Source of the DNA: Rotaria sordida
Taxonomy: Eukaryota; Rotifera; Eurotatoria; Philodinida; Philodinidae
Assembly: GCA_905250125.1 (NCBI GenBank)
Contig: CAJNOL010000103.1
Location: forward strand, 62,001 to 126,000
Length of the DNA stretch: 64,000 bases
Reading direction: 5' to 3'
Position numbers and translations under genes: made by a program. The notes beneath the pieces were generated by a model. It was not told where the DNA came from, made no database searches, and saw only the letters and a list, made by a program, of their open reading frames with translations. Positions 24,205 to 40,948 of this stretch are shown here, one piece after another (position 1 is the first letter of the stretch; each line of letters begins with the position of its first letter).

Positions 24205-24673
24205 TTAGCTAATTTTTTTTGGTACAGCTAATTCATTGATTCTTGGTGATGCTTCATATTTAAGTGCACTATCTGGCACATGCCGAGGAAGAGGTAATTC
24301 ATATTGATAATTTTTATGTCGTTTGACTGGTAATGCTAATTCATGTAAACGTGATGAACAATTAATACGTGTTGCTGCTGGAGTTACACCTGAATATGTT
24401 GGATTACTCATATAACGAGAAAAACCTAGAATTAGGTTTTTTTTCTTTTTATATTTTCATCTAAATAAAACAAATATTTAAAATTTTACCATCACGAATA
24501 GTTGTTTCTCTACGTAATTTTGGTTTTGATAATGATCGAATTCGATCTGTTGCTTGATAATTAAGTGCTGACATTGATACACTTGTAAATGGTGATCGTT
24601 CATATTGATAAACTTTTCGTTCATCAGATTTCATCGAATAAAATGATGATGAAGCAAAAGCCATTATTCTCAT
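24205..24673 (-). CDS. Small THEG-repeat protein
   Basis: Two exons, 24490-24673 and 24205-24425, joined in frame (RDG|FSRYMSNP), encode 134 aa. The protein is built of short repeats of the form R-I/L-x-x-L-A/S-x-P-K: RIRSLSKPKLR, RLHELALPVKR, RINELAVPKK, each preceded by an SALNYQA or SALKYEA-type linker. This matches the THEG repeat of sperm-tail microtubule-associated proteins (SPMAP2 family). By family knowledge a role on ciliary or flagellar microtubules is likely; that is an inference. The first ATG is at 24673, with a second at 24664. Vertebrate relatives are longer, so this may be a reduced family member. Confidence 0.6.
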
Positions 24674-27451
24674 ACAACAACGTGACAACTAGCAATAGAC
24701 ACGACTTGAAATGACAAACAAAAAAACATGTAAAAGCACTTCTTTTTTTTTTGTTACAAGTATATGTTGCATTGTACATCTCTCTGTGTGAAGTGTCAAG
24801 TGGAAGCAAAAAGAAAAGAAGAACACACAAGAACAGCAACAACAATATTTGCAAAACATCATAATAATGGTTCGATTGAATAATTGATTAAATTTAAATT
24901 TCTTTTTTTTTTTTTGTTTTAAAGTTTTGTTGTTAATAGTAAATTAAGATTTCTATACAGAGTGTATCTCTTGCTAACAATTATCAGACAAATTGAATAT
25001 TGTTTGAGACAAGTAAATACTTTCATATGTTACAGTACGAATTAAATATATACTTTCAAGTACAGTTAAAATGAATGTTTTGTTACTAGAATAATATGAA
25101 TACTAGGTGTACTTATTTTTTCAGTCACAATAAACTATAATAAAAATTTTTTATGCTGGACATTTTTCAATACGAAGCAATGGATATTTATAGAAATAAA
25201 AAACACGATTGTCAATAAAATTATCAAAAAAGAGAGAGAGAGATAAAATTTATGTATCTGATGTGTATAATAAAACTCTTGAATTTATTCAATCAAATTT
25301 TGAAGTATCGGAACATTCAGATCAATTCAATGATATAAAGAGTGTCTAATAAGTCTTGATCCACTCAAGTAATATTCTTTTCTTATATATTGCTTCAGTG
25401 GAATAGGCTGATATTTATAATATATATACATACACTAGACGTCGATATCTAATCTACACTAGAATTTGAGCTTTCTACCTCTTATAGTGCAGAGATAAGA
25501 GAAATGTAAGATCCATAGAAATTTATTGAATTAGTTTTAGAAACATTAGTAATGGGGAAAAACAATTATAATTATTAACATCATTCATCCACACGATTAT
25601 TAAGAGAGAAAAATTGCACAATTTATTATTTTTTTCTGATGACTGTAGCAAGGAGAAATAACAAAACATGTGAATGAGTTACATAGGCATACAAATTGAT
25701 TTTTACTGACTAAGTAAATTGATAGACAACTGCCGGCTTTTTTTTTTACTATTTATTTCTTTTTGTTTCTGTTGATTCTTTTAGTCAGTTTACTATGATT
25801 TTTTTAAAGATGAAGAAAGCAAAGGCAGGTAATTTAAGAATAGAAAATGTTTATTCCAGTAAAATGTGAGAAGAAACTAATGGAAAACTACCGAGGCGAT
25901 TGAAACATGCAATAGAACAATCTGAAAAGCAGATACGTTAACAGTGACAAACGTTTTTTTTTGCTTCTTTTTATGTTTCAACAAATTCCCTATAAGTCAT
26001 TATTTTGATTTATAATTACTAATAAAATTTCTAAAACGAATTCAAAAATTCCTATGAGTTTTATGTTACTTTTATTTCAATGATTACCACTGAGGGAATA
26101 TAAAAGAAAAGAATATTAATTCAGGGGATCAAAATTTATTAAAGATCTAATAGTAGTATTTAACAGAAAACACTGGGAACTCTTTCTTTGATTTTCTTCT
26201 TTCACTAGTCTTGAAACATATATTAAGTCAAAAAATCTTCACGACAACTGAGACATTTTCTGAAAAAACAAGAGCTTTCAAACAAAAAAACATATTTGAG
26301 TTTATCACTTACTGTAATAAGATACTACTGAAGATGCATTATTGAACAACTGCTGTAAAAAAAACTAACTTTTATGTCGAAAACTTCGCTTTTAATAGGG
26401 ACATGGTTCAAAGCCATAATGATTATGAAAGTGCACATCGAAATATCTAACTATGCTTTTTCAAAAAAAAGTGAGTTTGTGACGACGATAGATATTTTCA
26501 AGGACCTTAAATCATACTTTTAGCTATTTTTGACTTGTCTTTCCGTACAATTGTAAGAAATATGCATAGTTTACCATTGGTGCAATCGTAGATTGGTCTC
26601 TCCGACTTTAACAGTTCTCCAGTTATCAGTAAAAAGTTTTCGGTTCCGATTTCATCCTGTTTTATTTCACGGTCTCGGTTCCGGGTAAGAGAAACTGGAA
26701 AATTCCGGTTCCGGCTTAGTTTAATTTGTTTCAATGCCGATGGGCTCCATGCTTTTTATAGAGATCGAACAATAATTCGATGGTATATTCATTGTGAATT
26801 GCTAATTCTTTCTTTGTTATCTTTAATTTCGGCTATTCATTGGTTTACGCTAGTCAAAGAAAATTTTTTCAATTGGAAGGAGAGGCGTAGTTTCTCTTCG
26901 ACGCATTTCTGATGTAACTCTAAAATGATTTCGATTTAAACCAACCAATAAGAATAGTTTACAAGTTAATTACAAATTTGACAAATATTATAATATTTTA
27001 CATTTAGAATTAAATTTTTAGGATAATATAAAACAAGTTTAATAGAATCAATTACAATTCATTTTTATTTTCAAAAGACAAAAACAAAAATAATAATAAT
27101 AATAATAATGATAATAATAATTTAACTCATTAAAAACAAACTTTGAGCTTTGACATACAATTTTTTGTATCCACTGTCGATGATACTTTCAAAGTATCAT
27201 TTATTTAAATATATAAAACACAAAACGAAAGAAAAAAAAACGAAAATCATCTCTACAATTGTCTTATTTTCTCGTATTTCATATATATACATAAACATAA
27301 ATGCATACAACATCAAGTATAATGTTTCGATCTGTATGACTAGATAAAATAAAAGGATAAAATCCTTTATTGGAATGTTCTACTAGAAACACAAAAAAAA
27401 ACTGTTCACGAGAAAGATTAAAAAAAATAACAAACATAGACAAAAAGAAAA
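24674..27451. other. Intergenic, about 2.8 kb, no gene recognised
   Basis: AT-rich. Two local features only: GGTTCCG/CGGAACC-type short repeats around 26635-26720, and an (AAT)n microsatellite at about 27088-27120. The open frame over the first is repeat-derived. Confidence 0.45.
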
Positions 27452-31039
<3,588 letters not shown>

Positions 31040-31503
31040 TAGAGATTATCTACAAAGAAAAAAAAAAGAGACAATATATGATAATTCAATTTTGAATACA
31101 TCACAAATACACACACGTTGAAATACATATTCTCATACTCACTTTGTTGCTTTTTAAAATTGAATAGATACCCAAATAAAAAGAGAAAAAACTAATAATA
31201 CAAACATTGAAACAAAAAAACAAAGCACACATACATTGTAATTCAAATAAAAAAGAAAGAAAGAAACAGATATGAGCACCGGGTAAGATAAAAAGAATTA
31301 AAAATACAGATATTAACGAAAGGACGGTGATACGATTCGTAGTTTGTTTACAATAATTACGTTTAAGATATTTTCTTTCCCTGTAATTTGTTTGATATAT
31401 GTATATATTTTTCTATTTAAATAGATATTACTTTGATATGTTTATGGACAAGGCATACAAAAAAAAACACAAGAAAAGCACCGACAATAATAGGTATTTA
31501 TCT

Positions 31504-34500
31504 TTAATCTGAATTAATTGCTTGTTCAGCTTGAACTTGAGGACGAGGAGCTGAATTTCGACAATGATTTCTTGATGATGAAACAGAAAGAGCATCAGCG
31601 GAATCAGATCGAGTATGTTTGGATGTTGTTGTTGTTGGCTCTCTTCGTTTAAGAATTCTTGATCGAAAAATATGACGTTTTGTTTTTATCGGTGTTTCAC
31701 CTGGACGAACAAATTGTCCTTCAAGACGTTTATTTGTTGTATTTAACAATGATGAACGCGGTGGTATAGGCGGTGGAGATTCAAATTTTTGTGTTCCATC
31801 ATTAAGTGATGATAATTTTGATGATGAGATTGTTGAAGATGAATTATTACTAGTATTAGTACCGTTTATCATACGTCGACCAGCAGGTGGATTGCCTAGT
31901 TTTATTTGAAATGATCCCGATGGACGACGTGAAAAAGACGACGTACTGGACGGAGATGATAATTTCGTTGTAGATGTTACATGTACTAAAAATAAGATAC
32001 AACTAATTAATCAAACAAAACAACTGAAGATAGGTTTTTTTTGAAGTAATAAGTAAGAGTTGAAGTACAAAGAGTATAATTTTAACAGCAACTATAAAAA
32101 ACATTTTAGCTTGATTAAAGTCGACATATCGACACTTTTATTTGTTACTTTTTAGACAGAAACGATTGAGTGAATATTAAAAGAGATAAGATATATATAC
32201 TTCATCAGAACAAAGCTGACAACGGACGTCCGATTATAATCAACATAGGGAACGAACATTCACTCTTTATCTCTACCTTCCGAGATTTCATACCAACTGT
32301 TTACGTTTGAGCTTCACTTTATACTCGGACACATGAGCCTCTTGTAGTTAGATGACTAGAGAGACAGATCTGATGGTTCGGATCTCTGCCGAGGGTGTGA
32401 ACGCCATTTATCTCTCCTAGAGATCCCACACCCATACCCAAAGTATATCATCGACTAAAATAACTGGAAAATAATCGGCAGAGATTCATATTCGTATCAT
32501 CTTTTTATCTGAGAATCACTTGGCATCTTAGCATCCAAACTTATATTGAAGTTCAAACCTAAATAGTTGGCATGAGACTCCGGTAGTGGACACAGAGGGT
32601 GAACGTTCGCTCTTCATGCTGATTGTAATTGGGCATCAATTAGTCAGTTATCAGCTTGGTTCTGATTGAGTGTACGTGTCTTGTTTATTTTTTATATTCA
32701 CCGAGTTGTATCGGTCTTGACAATGACAAATAAAATTATCGAAAGAAGGACTTCAATAATATTAAAATGTTCTTTAAAGACCTTGCTTTCCGACATGGCA
32801 CACTTTCTTTATTGATAATATAAATCAAATCGACAAGGAATAGCATAATTAAAATTATAACATAAAAATCTTGAAAAATTTACATAAATTAATCATTTTT
32901 TCTATGTTTCATTTTTCCTTACATGATTGATTTTCATCACTACTTGTTGATGAACATAATGAAACATTACCATTTGCTTTCATCATAAATACAAACATTT
33001 TATGCACAAATAAATATTGTTTCTGAAAATAAAAAAAGTATGTTGTATTTCAAATCAAATGAAAGTAATCAAAAATATTTCTTTACTTACAATTGTTTGA
33101 ATTAATGCTATACGAAATTGACGAATATGTGTAGCTATTTCATAGATAGGATAAGGTTGGTAATTTTTACTTAATAATAAACGCTATATAAACAAAACAA
33201 AACAAAAAAATATATATATAAACTAGTATCTGTATAAAGTAAAATAGTGGCACTATTGCAGTCCTTAGTGTTGTCAACTTAACATTATTGTAAAATATAG
33301 AATTCTATACAACATGAGATATTACAATAAGCAAAATCTCATCTATGCGTTTCCACTAAAGAGCTAGTTTCTTTGAAAATCAGCATTAATAAAAAAAATC
33401 GCTGTTTTAATTTTTAACATTTGTCATGCAAAACTAAATATTGTAGAGCAAACTTTGCTCTATAAAATTGTTTCGCATCATGACTCTGATAGGTTTCAAT
33501 CGAAATATCAATTTGACTAGAATAGTATTCTATACAACTATTATTTTGAACTTCTAAAAACAATATGATGATAGTTGTACAATCTTACCCTAGAAGGAAA
33601 TTGTGAACATATATTCAGAAAGAGCAAAAAGCTGTGATTTTAATCAACTGCCTTTTTAATTGACCGAAAAATGAGAAAATATTCTATGTTAAGACTTTCA
33701 CACCATAGGTTAAATTAAAAACCTAGAATGTTATTTTTTGTTGAAATTTTTTCTAACCTCATCACGAATTAACAAACGGCAAAGATCAATGGCAATAATA
33801 CTTCCAGTTCGACCACAACCAGCACTAAAAACAATAATAAATATTATTTCAAAAAAAAAAAACATTCTGATTTTTGTTTTAAACCTGCAATGTACAAGAA
33901 TAGGTGTATCAGGTGAAAGACTTCGATCATCATATAATCTTAAAAGTAAGTCAAGTATAGGTGCTTCACCATTAGGTACATCATGATCAAGCCAATGTAA
34001 AAAATGATAAAGTAATATATGTCGTCGATTTTCTCCTTGAGTTATTATTAATGGACGAATTTCATAATGTTCGCAACTAAATGCTTTATCATTTGTTTCA
34101 TCCTATTGAAAAAAAAAATATTTCAATAGAACGCATAAAAAAGAAAAAAACAACAAACGAAAATTATATAGATACATACTTTGCTAACACGATAGGAACC
34201 AAATTGAACTGGTTTTTCTTCATCAGGCCAATAACGACGAAATTTTAACTGATCAAAAAAAATCAAAGGAAAGAGATCAATAACTGTTGAACATGGCTCC
34301 TTACAGAAATATGATTTCTATCATATCAAGCTATCATACAATGTGTACGAAAGTGAGCCGTGACAGAATTAGTCAATGATTGTCATACGTACATTGAACC
34401 TATCTGTTGATGATCATTAGTACTTTTCAAGCGATTCGAAATGGTATAAAAACATCAATTACACAAAGAAATTCTTAGGATACTGTCCTAGAGACAAGAT

Positions 34501-36018
34501 TTTGAGCGTTTTCTTTCTGGTATTTCGTAGATTTCGATTGGAAAAATACGAATTAGATGAAAACTAATATGATATTCTGAATCAGCATCCAAAACTGAAT
34601 GAACTTACGTGAAATTCAAAAATTTTTCACAACCTTTTTTTTCGTCGAAAAGCTCACTCTTGGTCCCCTTCAGAGTTGAGTCAAAAAATGAATTTCGTGC
34701 AAACTCTGTATTTATTGTTTATTCATCTGCTATTTAGAGTCCTACTATCGTTTTATAACCTTCGAATTTGATTCCCAATGTCAAAATAACATTCCGATGA
34801 CATACATTTTTTGACACAATGTTGAGGAGGATCAGAAGTGAATTTTTCAATGAAAAAAGAAACGTTGCGAAAATTTTTGAAATATACATTAGTTTATTCA
34901 AAATATCATGTTAGTTTTTATTCAAATCGTTTTTTTTAATCAAAATCTACTGAATACCAGCAAGAAAAGGCTCAAAATCTTATCTCGAGGACAGTATCCT
35001 AAGGATTTCTTTATGGAAGCAACAATTAGTCATATATTCGATAAAAGCATAATTCTTTTTCTCGTTCCACAAATCTTAATTTATATCACATATGATTTAA
35101 TCATACATAACACAGCGCGAGAGCGGCATGTGAAAAATGAAGTTGTACACCATGGAATGGATAAGTAGAGGATCTCGCCAGAAAACAGTAAGTGAATGTC
35201 AACATTCAGCTTTTGTATTAATCGAAATGTTGCAAAAAGACTAGAACAATACTTCTGTGATTTATTTTTCTATAATACTAATAAAATCTTTTGATAATTT
35301 TAGTTTTTCGCATTGCAACTATTTCTCGTAGATCTTAAAGAGATCCTTGAATGAGAGTCTGACATGATAGAAATTATATTTCTATAGAAGACCGATTTCA
35401 TCAGCTATCAATGCCCGGTTTTTTGTTCCTTACTCGTCCAGCTTCAATTTCATTAGCTGTACATATAACAGATGTTATTTGATATTCCCAAATCATTCGA
35501 AGAAAATCACTTATTGATTCATCAATTGGTCCTTGAGCTGCAATATAACGACGATTACCAGAAAAATCCTTTATTAAAAAAAAACAAAGTAAATATTTTT
35601 AAATCAAAATTGAAATATTTTTATTTAATTTACTTCAACAAACGATGCATTTATATAATCAGAATTGTTGTCTTGTTCAAGAATGACTCGATATTGATCA
35701 TCTATAATTTGAATCATTTTTTTTTTCATAAAAAATTAAATCTTTTTTATTTTTCATTTTATTTTAAACTTACATGGTAAAACATCTTTATAACGATTTT
35801 TTAAACGATTCATAGGTTTAGCACCTTCATCACTAGGATATTTATCTTTAGCATTAATCATTGCTTGTTGTAATTGCTTTAAGAAAANNNNNNNNNNNNN
35901 NNNNNNNNNNNNNNNNNNNNNNNNNNNNNNNNNNNNNNNNNNNNNNNNNNNNNNNNNNNNNNNNNNNNNNNNNNNNNNNNNNNNNNNTGCTAATATATCT
36001 TAAAAATTTCACGGTCAT
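31504..36018 (-). CDS. PEST-family non-receptor tyrosine phosphatase (PTPN12/18/22-like), gap in first exon
   Basis: Exons on the minus strand: 36018 down through the N gap to 35774, then 35634-35701, 35434-35568, 34180-34248, 33885-34102, 33758-33824, 33091-33183, 32923-33022, 31504-31985. Catalytic-domain landmarks: KNRYKDVLPYD (phosphotyrosine loop), DNNSDYINASFVE, YIAAQGP, FRRYWPDE, the signature VHCSAGCGRTGS with catalytic Cys and Arg split by an intron, and IQTIKQY (Q loop). The general-acid loop reads HWLDHDVP: Leu replaces the usual Pro of WPD, but the Asp is kept. The Ser/Pro-rich tail carries the SH3 ligand PPPIPPRS. ATG at 36018 (MTVKFLRYIS) is a likely start, since it resembles the family N-terminus. 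The 100-N gap is not a true length: the frame does not carry across it. Confidence 0.82.
32385..32488. repeat. Small hairpin with TGGG-type arms, inside the last PTP intron
   Basis: ATCTCTGCCGAGGGTGTGAA at the left mirrors TCGGCAGAGAT at the right. Between them lie CTCCTAGAGATCCCACACCC and CATACCCA. It recalls the hexamer-bearing foldback near 6.1-7.2 kb at smaller scale. Confidence 0.5.
33243..33500 (-). repeat. Dispersed repeat, copy A (PTP intron)
   Basis: The reverse complement of this stretch matches 62585-62835 in order: an AACTAGCTCTTTAGTGGAAA block, GAGATTT.GCTTATTGTA, CAATAATGTT and CTAAGGAC. Both copies are in introns and on opposite strands. Confidence 0.6.
34295..35393. mobile_element. 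Foldback element filling a PTP intron
   Basis: Of the 1185-bp intron 34249-35433, about 1.1 kb is an imperfect palindrome. Outer arms: CAGAAATATGATTTCTATCA at the left against TGATAGAAATTATATTTCTA at the right. Inner arms: AGGATACTGTCCTAGAGACA against a right-arm GAGGACAGTATCCT, both continued by the same AAGATTTTGAGC-type sequence. No coding region is recognisable. Confidence 0.65.
35888..35987. other. Assembly gap (100 N)
   Basis: Run of exactly 100 N inside the first PTP exon; a placeholder length. Confidence 0.98.
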
Positions 36019-36385
36019 CAGCAACGGTATCTCAATTAGTTGTAAAATACATAAATCATTTACTTCTCTCTCAATAACACTTTTATTAATACTTAAAAAC
36101 AAATAAGATCAATTATATCTTTCATCTAAGCTACTTCACATACAATGAGATACTTCATACACCATCAAATAGCACAACACACACGCACATCAAGCATTTT
36201 TGAATTATAAAAAAAAATTAATTAATTATTTTTTTTAAAAGAAAAATAAATTCTGCAATCATAAATAGTACATATATATATATATGTATATAATACAAGT
36301 TATTATTCAAAAAAAGAAACTAAACAATTTTCATAAAGCAGAATAGAAAAAAGACAAATGCACGATATGGTTTTTTTTTGTTTGT

Positions 36386-39300
36386 TTAAAAATGTTCGCG
36401 TGGTACGACTACATTAGCAATTGGCATATTTGAACGATTATTTACTGTTGAACCATGAGCTGAAAAGAAAATAATAAAATAAAATAAAAAACTTCGATTA
36501 ATATTTTAATAGAATATTTACAAATTGATCGTTTTTTTTGATGATTTTTTGTTGCACGATTATTTGTTGTTGAATAAAATGGATCTAAAATATTAAATTA
36601 ATTATATAAAAAGAAAAATAAATGGATGTATATTTTACCATTAAATATAGGTTCAGGAGAAAATGAATTTGTACGATGAAAATCATTTGGTCGACTTCGA
36701 GACATTACTGGATCATTGATTGTTACCGTTTTCTTTGGTTTAACACCGGTTATTTCAAGACCAAATGCACTAGCAGTATTTTCTTTCGATGCAGTAGGTT
36801 CATTAGAAAATGCTGAACCTATATATTTTATAATTGAAAACAAAAATTTGTATTCTTTTTTTTTTTTTTTTGAAATATATTTTACCTATATCTTCCATTA
36901 ATTCTTTATGATGAAGATTAGCTCTTCTTTGTGCTGCTCTTGCAGCAATATCTTGTGTTTGTTTTCTTAGTTTAGCTTTATTTTTAACATTATTATTTGA
37001 AAAGAATGTTGATGGTTCAACTGAAGAGTCATTTGGTGGTGATGTTGTATGAACTTTACGATTTGCTGCACCACCGCCGCCGCCAGTTGTCATGTCATTT
37101 GTATTTATTGGTACATCAACACTTTCAGAACTTAAACTAATAAGAGAATTTCCTTTTGTTAATTGTGGTTTTAATGATTGTTCAAAATTAAAATGAGAAT
37201 ATGACATTGGTTTATTTGTTGTTGAATCTTGTCCTAAATCATTATTAACATGAGTAAAAAGATCTTGATCAGATAAAGTACGATTTGAAATTATTGTTGA
37301 TAATTGATGATTATTACGTCGATTAACATTATTTGGTAAATGAAAACTAGTTACGGATGTTGATGCACTTGTTAAATCTTCTTCAGCTATTTGAGATAGA
37401 AATGGTAATGCTGATGGTTTACCATTAATACCTGTTACGGAACGTGGAGAATGATCTAAACATATTGTTAATATAAAATGTATGAAATTAAATAAAAAAC
37501 AAAAAAAATATATATATATACTTTTAAGATCTTGAATAAGTTGACCTTCATCAATATCTCGTGAATAAAGTTGATAAAGTTCTTCAAGATCAATTGGAAC
37601 CAAAATTTGATGTTCTAGAGCAAAAAAATAAAATTCGTTTTTTTTTTTGTAGAATTAAAATTTTCCAGAGTATTCTTAGACATGCATTAATAATTCAAAT
37701 CAAATTTCACTTCATATGTAAAAAATATATATATTTTTCGTATATATCTCATTACATTAAAATAAATCTTCTTGAGTACATCTACATATATTATTCCTTT
37801 TTTTTTCTTGTATAAACTTTCTTTTGTTGATTTTTTTGCTTTATGAATATTCGAATTGATACATGTTTTTTTTTGTACACTCATAATTAAAACCAAAAAA
37901 AGCAAAAAGATATTTTTTTAATTTTTACCTTGAATAAGTCGTCTTTGTTGATAAATTAATGTATCACATAAACTTCGATGTTGTGACATACGTAATAATT
38001 GTAAATCTTTATGTTTAATAGAATAATCACGAGCAAATATATCAGCTTGTAATTCAATAGTTTTCATTTCATATTCAAAATTTTGTGATAATAATTTTAA
38101 TAATTCACGTTGTTCTTGAGTATTCATCTTTTTTGTTACTTTCTATATATAATAACATAAAGAAAATTTCTTTTTTGTTTTGTTTTTTTGAAAGTCTTTT
38201 TTTTTCTTACTTCAAGCAAACGACGTGCATCAGATTTAGATGTTTCAAAGTCTTTTAATTGAATTTTACGTTGTTTTTCTAATTTTGATCGTTCTTGTTC
38301 AAGTACACGTAATTCTGCACGAGCTCTTTGTGCTGTATTTTCTGATACTATTGTATCAACAGTAATTTCTTCAGGAGATTTTTTACTATTTTCTTTATTT
38401 GATTCATGACTAAACAAATAATAACAAAAATGATTTTCGTTTTTGTCTTTTTTTTAAAATCATTTTCATAATTTATTTAATCCTACTGTTCAATAACTGA
38501 TTCATTACGTGTACATTCATGGATTACATCCATAAGACCACTATCAATTTCTAATAATGCTCGTCGAGCACCAATTTGTTTACGATAAGTTTGAAGAATA
38601 TTTTCTTTTAATTTTAAACCTTCTTCAACACGAAGACGTTCAGTTGTATTACTATCTATTTAATAAAATAAAATAATATACAAATATAATTATTTTTGTC
38701 TAATAAGATTAAAAAAAAACTCAGACATGTTAATTGACCTCGAAAACTATTTTTATGACTTTTTCTAAAGAACTGAAAAAAGCAGGAGGTTTCCATAGAC
38801 ATATGTTCACCTCGATGAATGTACGTCACATCCGAAGAGTGAGAATATAATTAAAAAGTATGAGTGTGTTGAAGAGAAATCAAACAAAGACCAGGTATTT
38901 TCCAAAAAGCAAAGTTTATAAGTACCTTTTTTTGCTATTATTTTGAATTTTAGAATTAATTTTCTTTAGATATTAATTGATAAGGAAAAATTGTCGAATC
39001 GATTTCAAAAAAAACCGAACGTGTATTTAATAAAACTTTGAATGATTTTAAACATACCACTAAGTCGACTAAATCGAGCTTCATTTGTTGTTGTTAAGCG
39101 TATTTCAAGTTCATCTTTTTGATCACGTAACAATTGAACTTGGCTACGTAAATCTTGTATTATTTGCTGATATTGTGCTATATGATAAGATACATCAATA
39201 ACATTTCGACGTATCTATATGTTACAAAAAAAAAAAAGAAAAGTATTTATTAATTATTTAAGATAAATAAATCAACAAACTTTTGTTTTAATATATTTTG

Positions 39301-40948
39301 CACGATCAGCATAATTAAGTGTATTACGTGATTCTTCAAAATGTACTGATGCAGGTGAAATATGTGCAATCATAACTGTACGAGAATTTCCTCCAAGAGA
39401 ATCTTTTAATATCCGTGTTAATTTACTATCACGATAGTTAACATATTTTGTATTTCCTTTTTCACCTATATTTTAATTAATGAATTTATTATATTTTAGA
39501 TTATTATAAGAAAATATTAAACTTACTTAAAGCATTGATACAATTACCCAAAGCAAGTAATGAACGATTAATATGAGCACCTTGAGAAAAATAATAGAAC
39601 GATTTCTTTTTTTTTTAATTTCTTAAATCTAAATTATTCATTTGTTTTCTATTTATTTTCATAATAAAAATAGAATTTGATTTCTTTTGTTTTTCTATTG
39701 ATTTTTAATTAAACATAAAAATAAATTATCCTTAGCAAAAGAAAAAATATTATGTTTTTTTTTGCTTTCTTATTGTCTGTCTTAAAAACAACTAATATTT
39801 ATAAGGTTTCAAAATAATTTCATACCTTCCATCATTCGTCTACCAGTATTTTGAGTTTGTGCTGCACGTTCCGATCCAGCTAAATCAATCATATAAAGTT
39901 TTGCTTGAAAAATAAAATTAAAACAAAAATTTTTTTTTAATTTTAAAATAAAAATAATTTAAATTAATTTTACCAAATCGAACTTGTTCCGTATGTGATC
40001 GAGTAACATCACGCTGTTTAATATTAACTTGTAACACAGCATGTGATCGTGATGATGTTTTATTAGCTTTTGTTGGTTCTTGTGTACGTGCACGATTTCC
40101 TTTATGTAACATTTCCATAACTTCTTCAGGTGTTTTAGTAATAAGTTCACTAAGACCAGCAACTTGTATTGTACCTTTAGCATCTTCACGTAATTCAAGA
40201 AATGAAGATGATGGTGCAAGTAAATCACGTATTAATTCATTATAAATTTCTAAATAAGACATTGATACTTGATATTCTCGTTGACCTTCAAATTTTTTTA
40301 TTTCAACAAATAAATCATGTAATGTTCGATACATAATACCAGGATTATTTTCTGTTCCTAACATAGTATAAGTTTTACCAGCACCTAAATTTAACCATGA
40401 AGAAAAAAAGAAAATTAATTTCTCTATTCATATTCAAATTTTTTCATTTTTTTTTGTATTTACCTGTTGCTCCATAAGCAAATACAGTTGCATTATAACC
40501 TTCTAAAACACTACCCAAAAGAATTTTTGCTGTTGATGCATATACATCTTGTTGTCCAGCACGTGCATCAGATACAACATCAAACATATATTTACGTTCG
40601 CGTGATCGATTTGCACGTAAAATATCATCATGATCTTCATCTGGATCAAGTAAAACAACCATCTAGGAATCAATATGATATTAAGAAAAAAAAACAATAA
40701 TAAATTAATAATACATACATTGTCTTCAGCTACTTTATGAGCAATAATAGTACCACCTTGAAGAATTTCATCTTCTGTCATTGGTCGAATACGGCAAGCG
40801 ACCTTGATAAAAACAAAAGAATCAATTAATATGACGGAAGAAAAAAAACTTTTATTTTTAAAATACTTACAAGAATCTGTTGCTCACCAGTTGGTAATAC
40901 GAGTAAAGGCGTTCCAGTACCTCCATTTTCTTTCAATACATTAGTCAT
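36386..40948 (-). CDS. KIF19: KIF19-like kinesin-8 family motor
   Basis: Sixteen short-intron exons on the minus strand, from 40871-40948 to 36386-36459, encode 935 aa with every phase consistent. The motor domain (about residues 27-363) has VACRIRP, the P-loop GATGAGKTYT (split by an intron), switch [10 protein letters not shown], switch II DLAGSE and [16 protein letters not shown]19-specific matches are [36 protein letters not shown] and, in the stalk, [12 protein letters not shown] and [17 protein letters not shown]. Coiled-coil segments follow to about residue 640, then a Ser/Asn-rich tail with a polyglycine run. Vertebrate KIF19A limits ciliary length by depolymerising microtubules at the tip; a ciliary role is reasonable in a ciliated animal. 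ATG at 40948 precedes the conserved region by 26 codons. Confidence 0.95.

Noticed and set aside
26507-26734. 75-codon minus-strand ORF rich in Arg-Asn
   Set aside because: It derives from short GGTTCCG repeats; no domain or splice structure.
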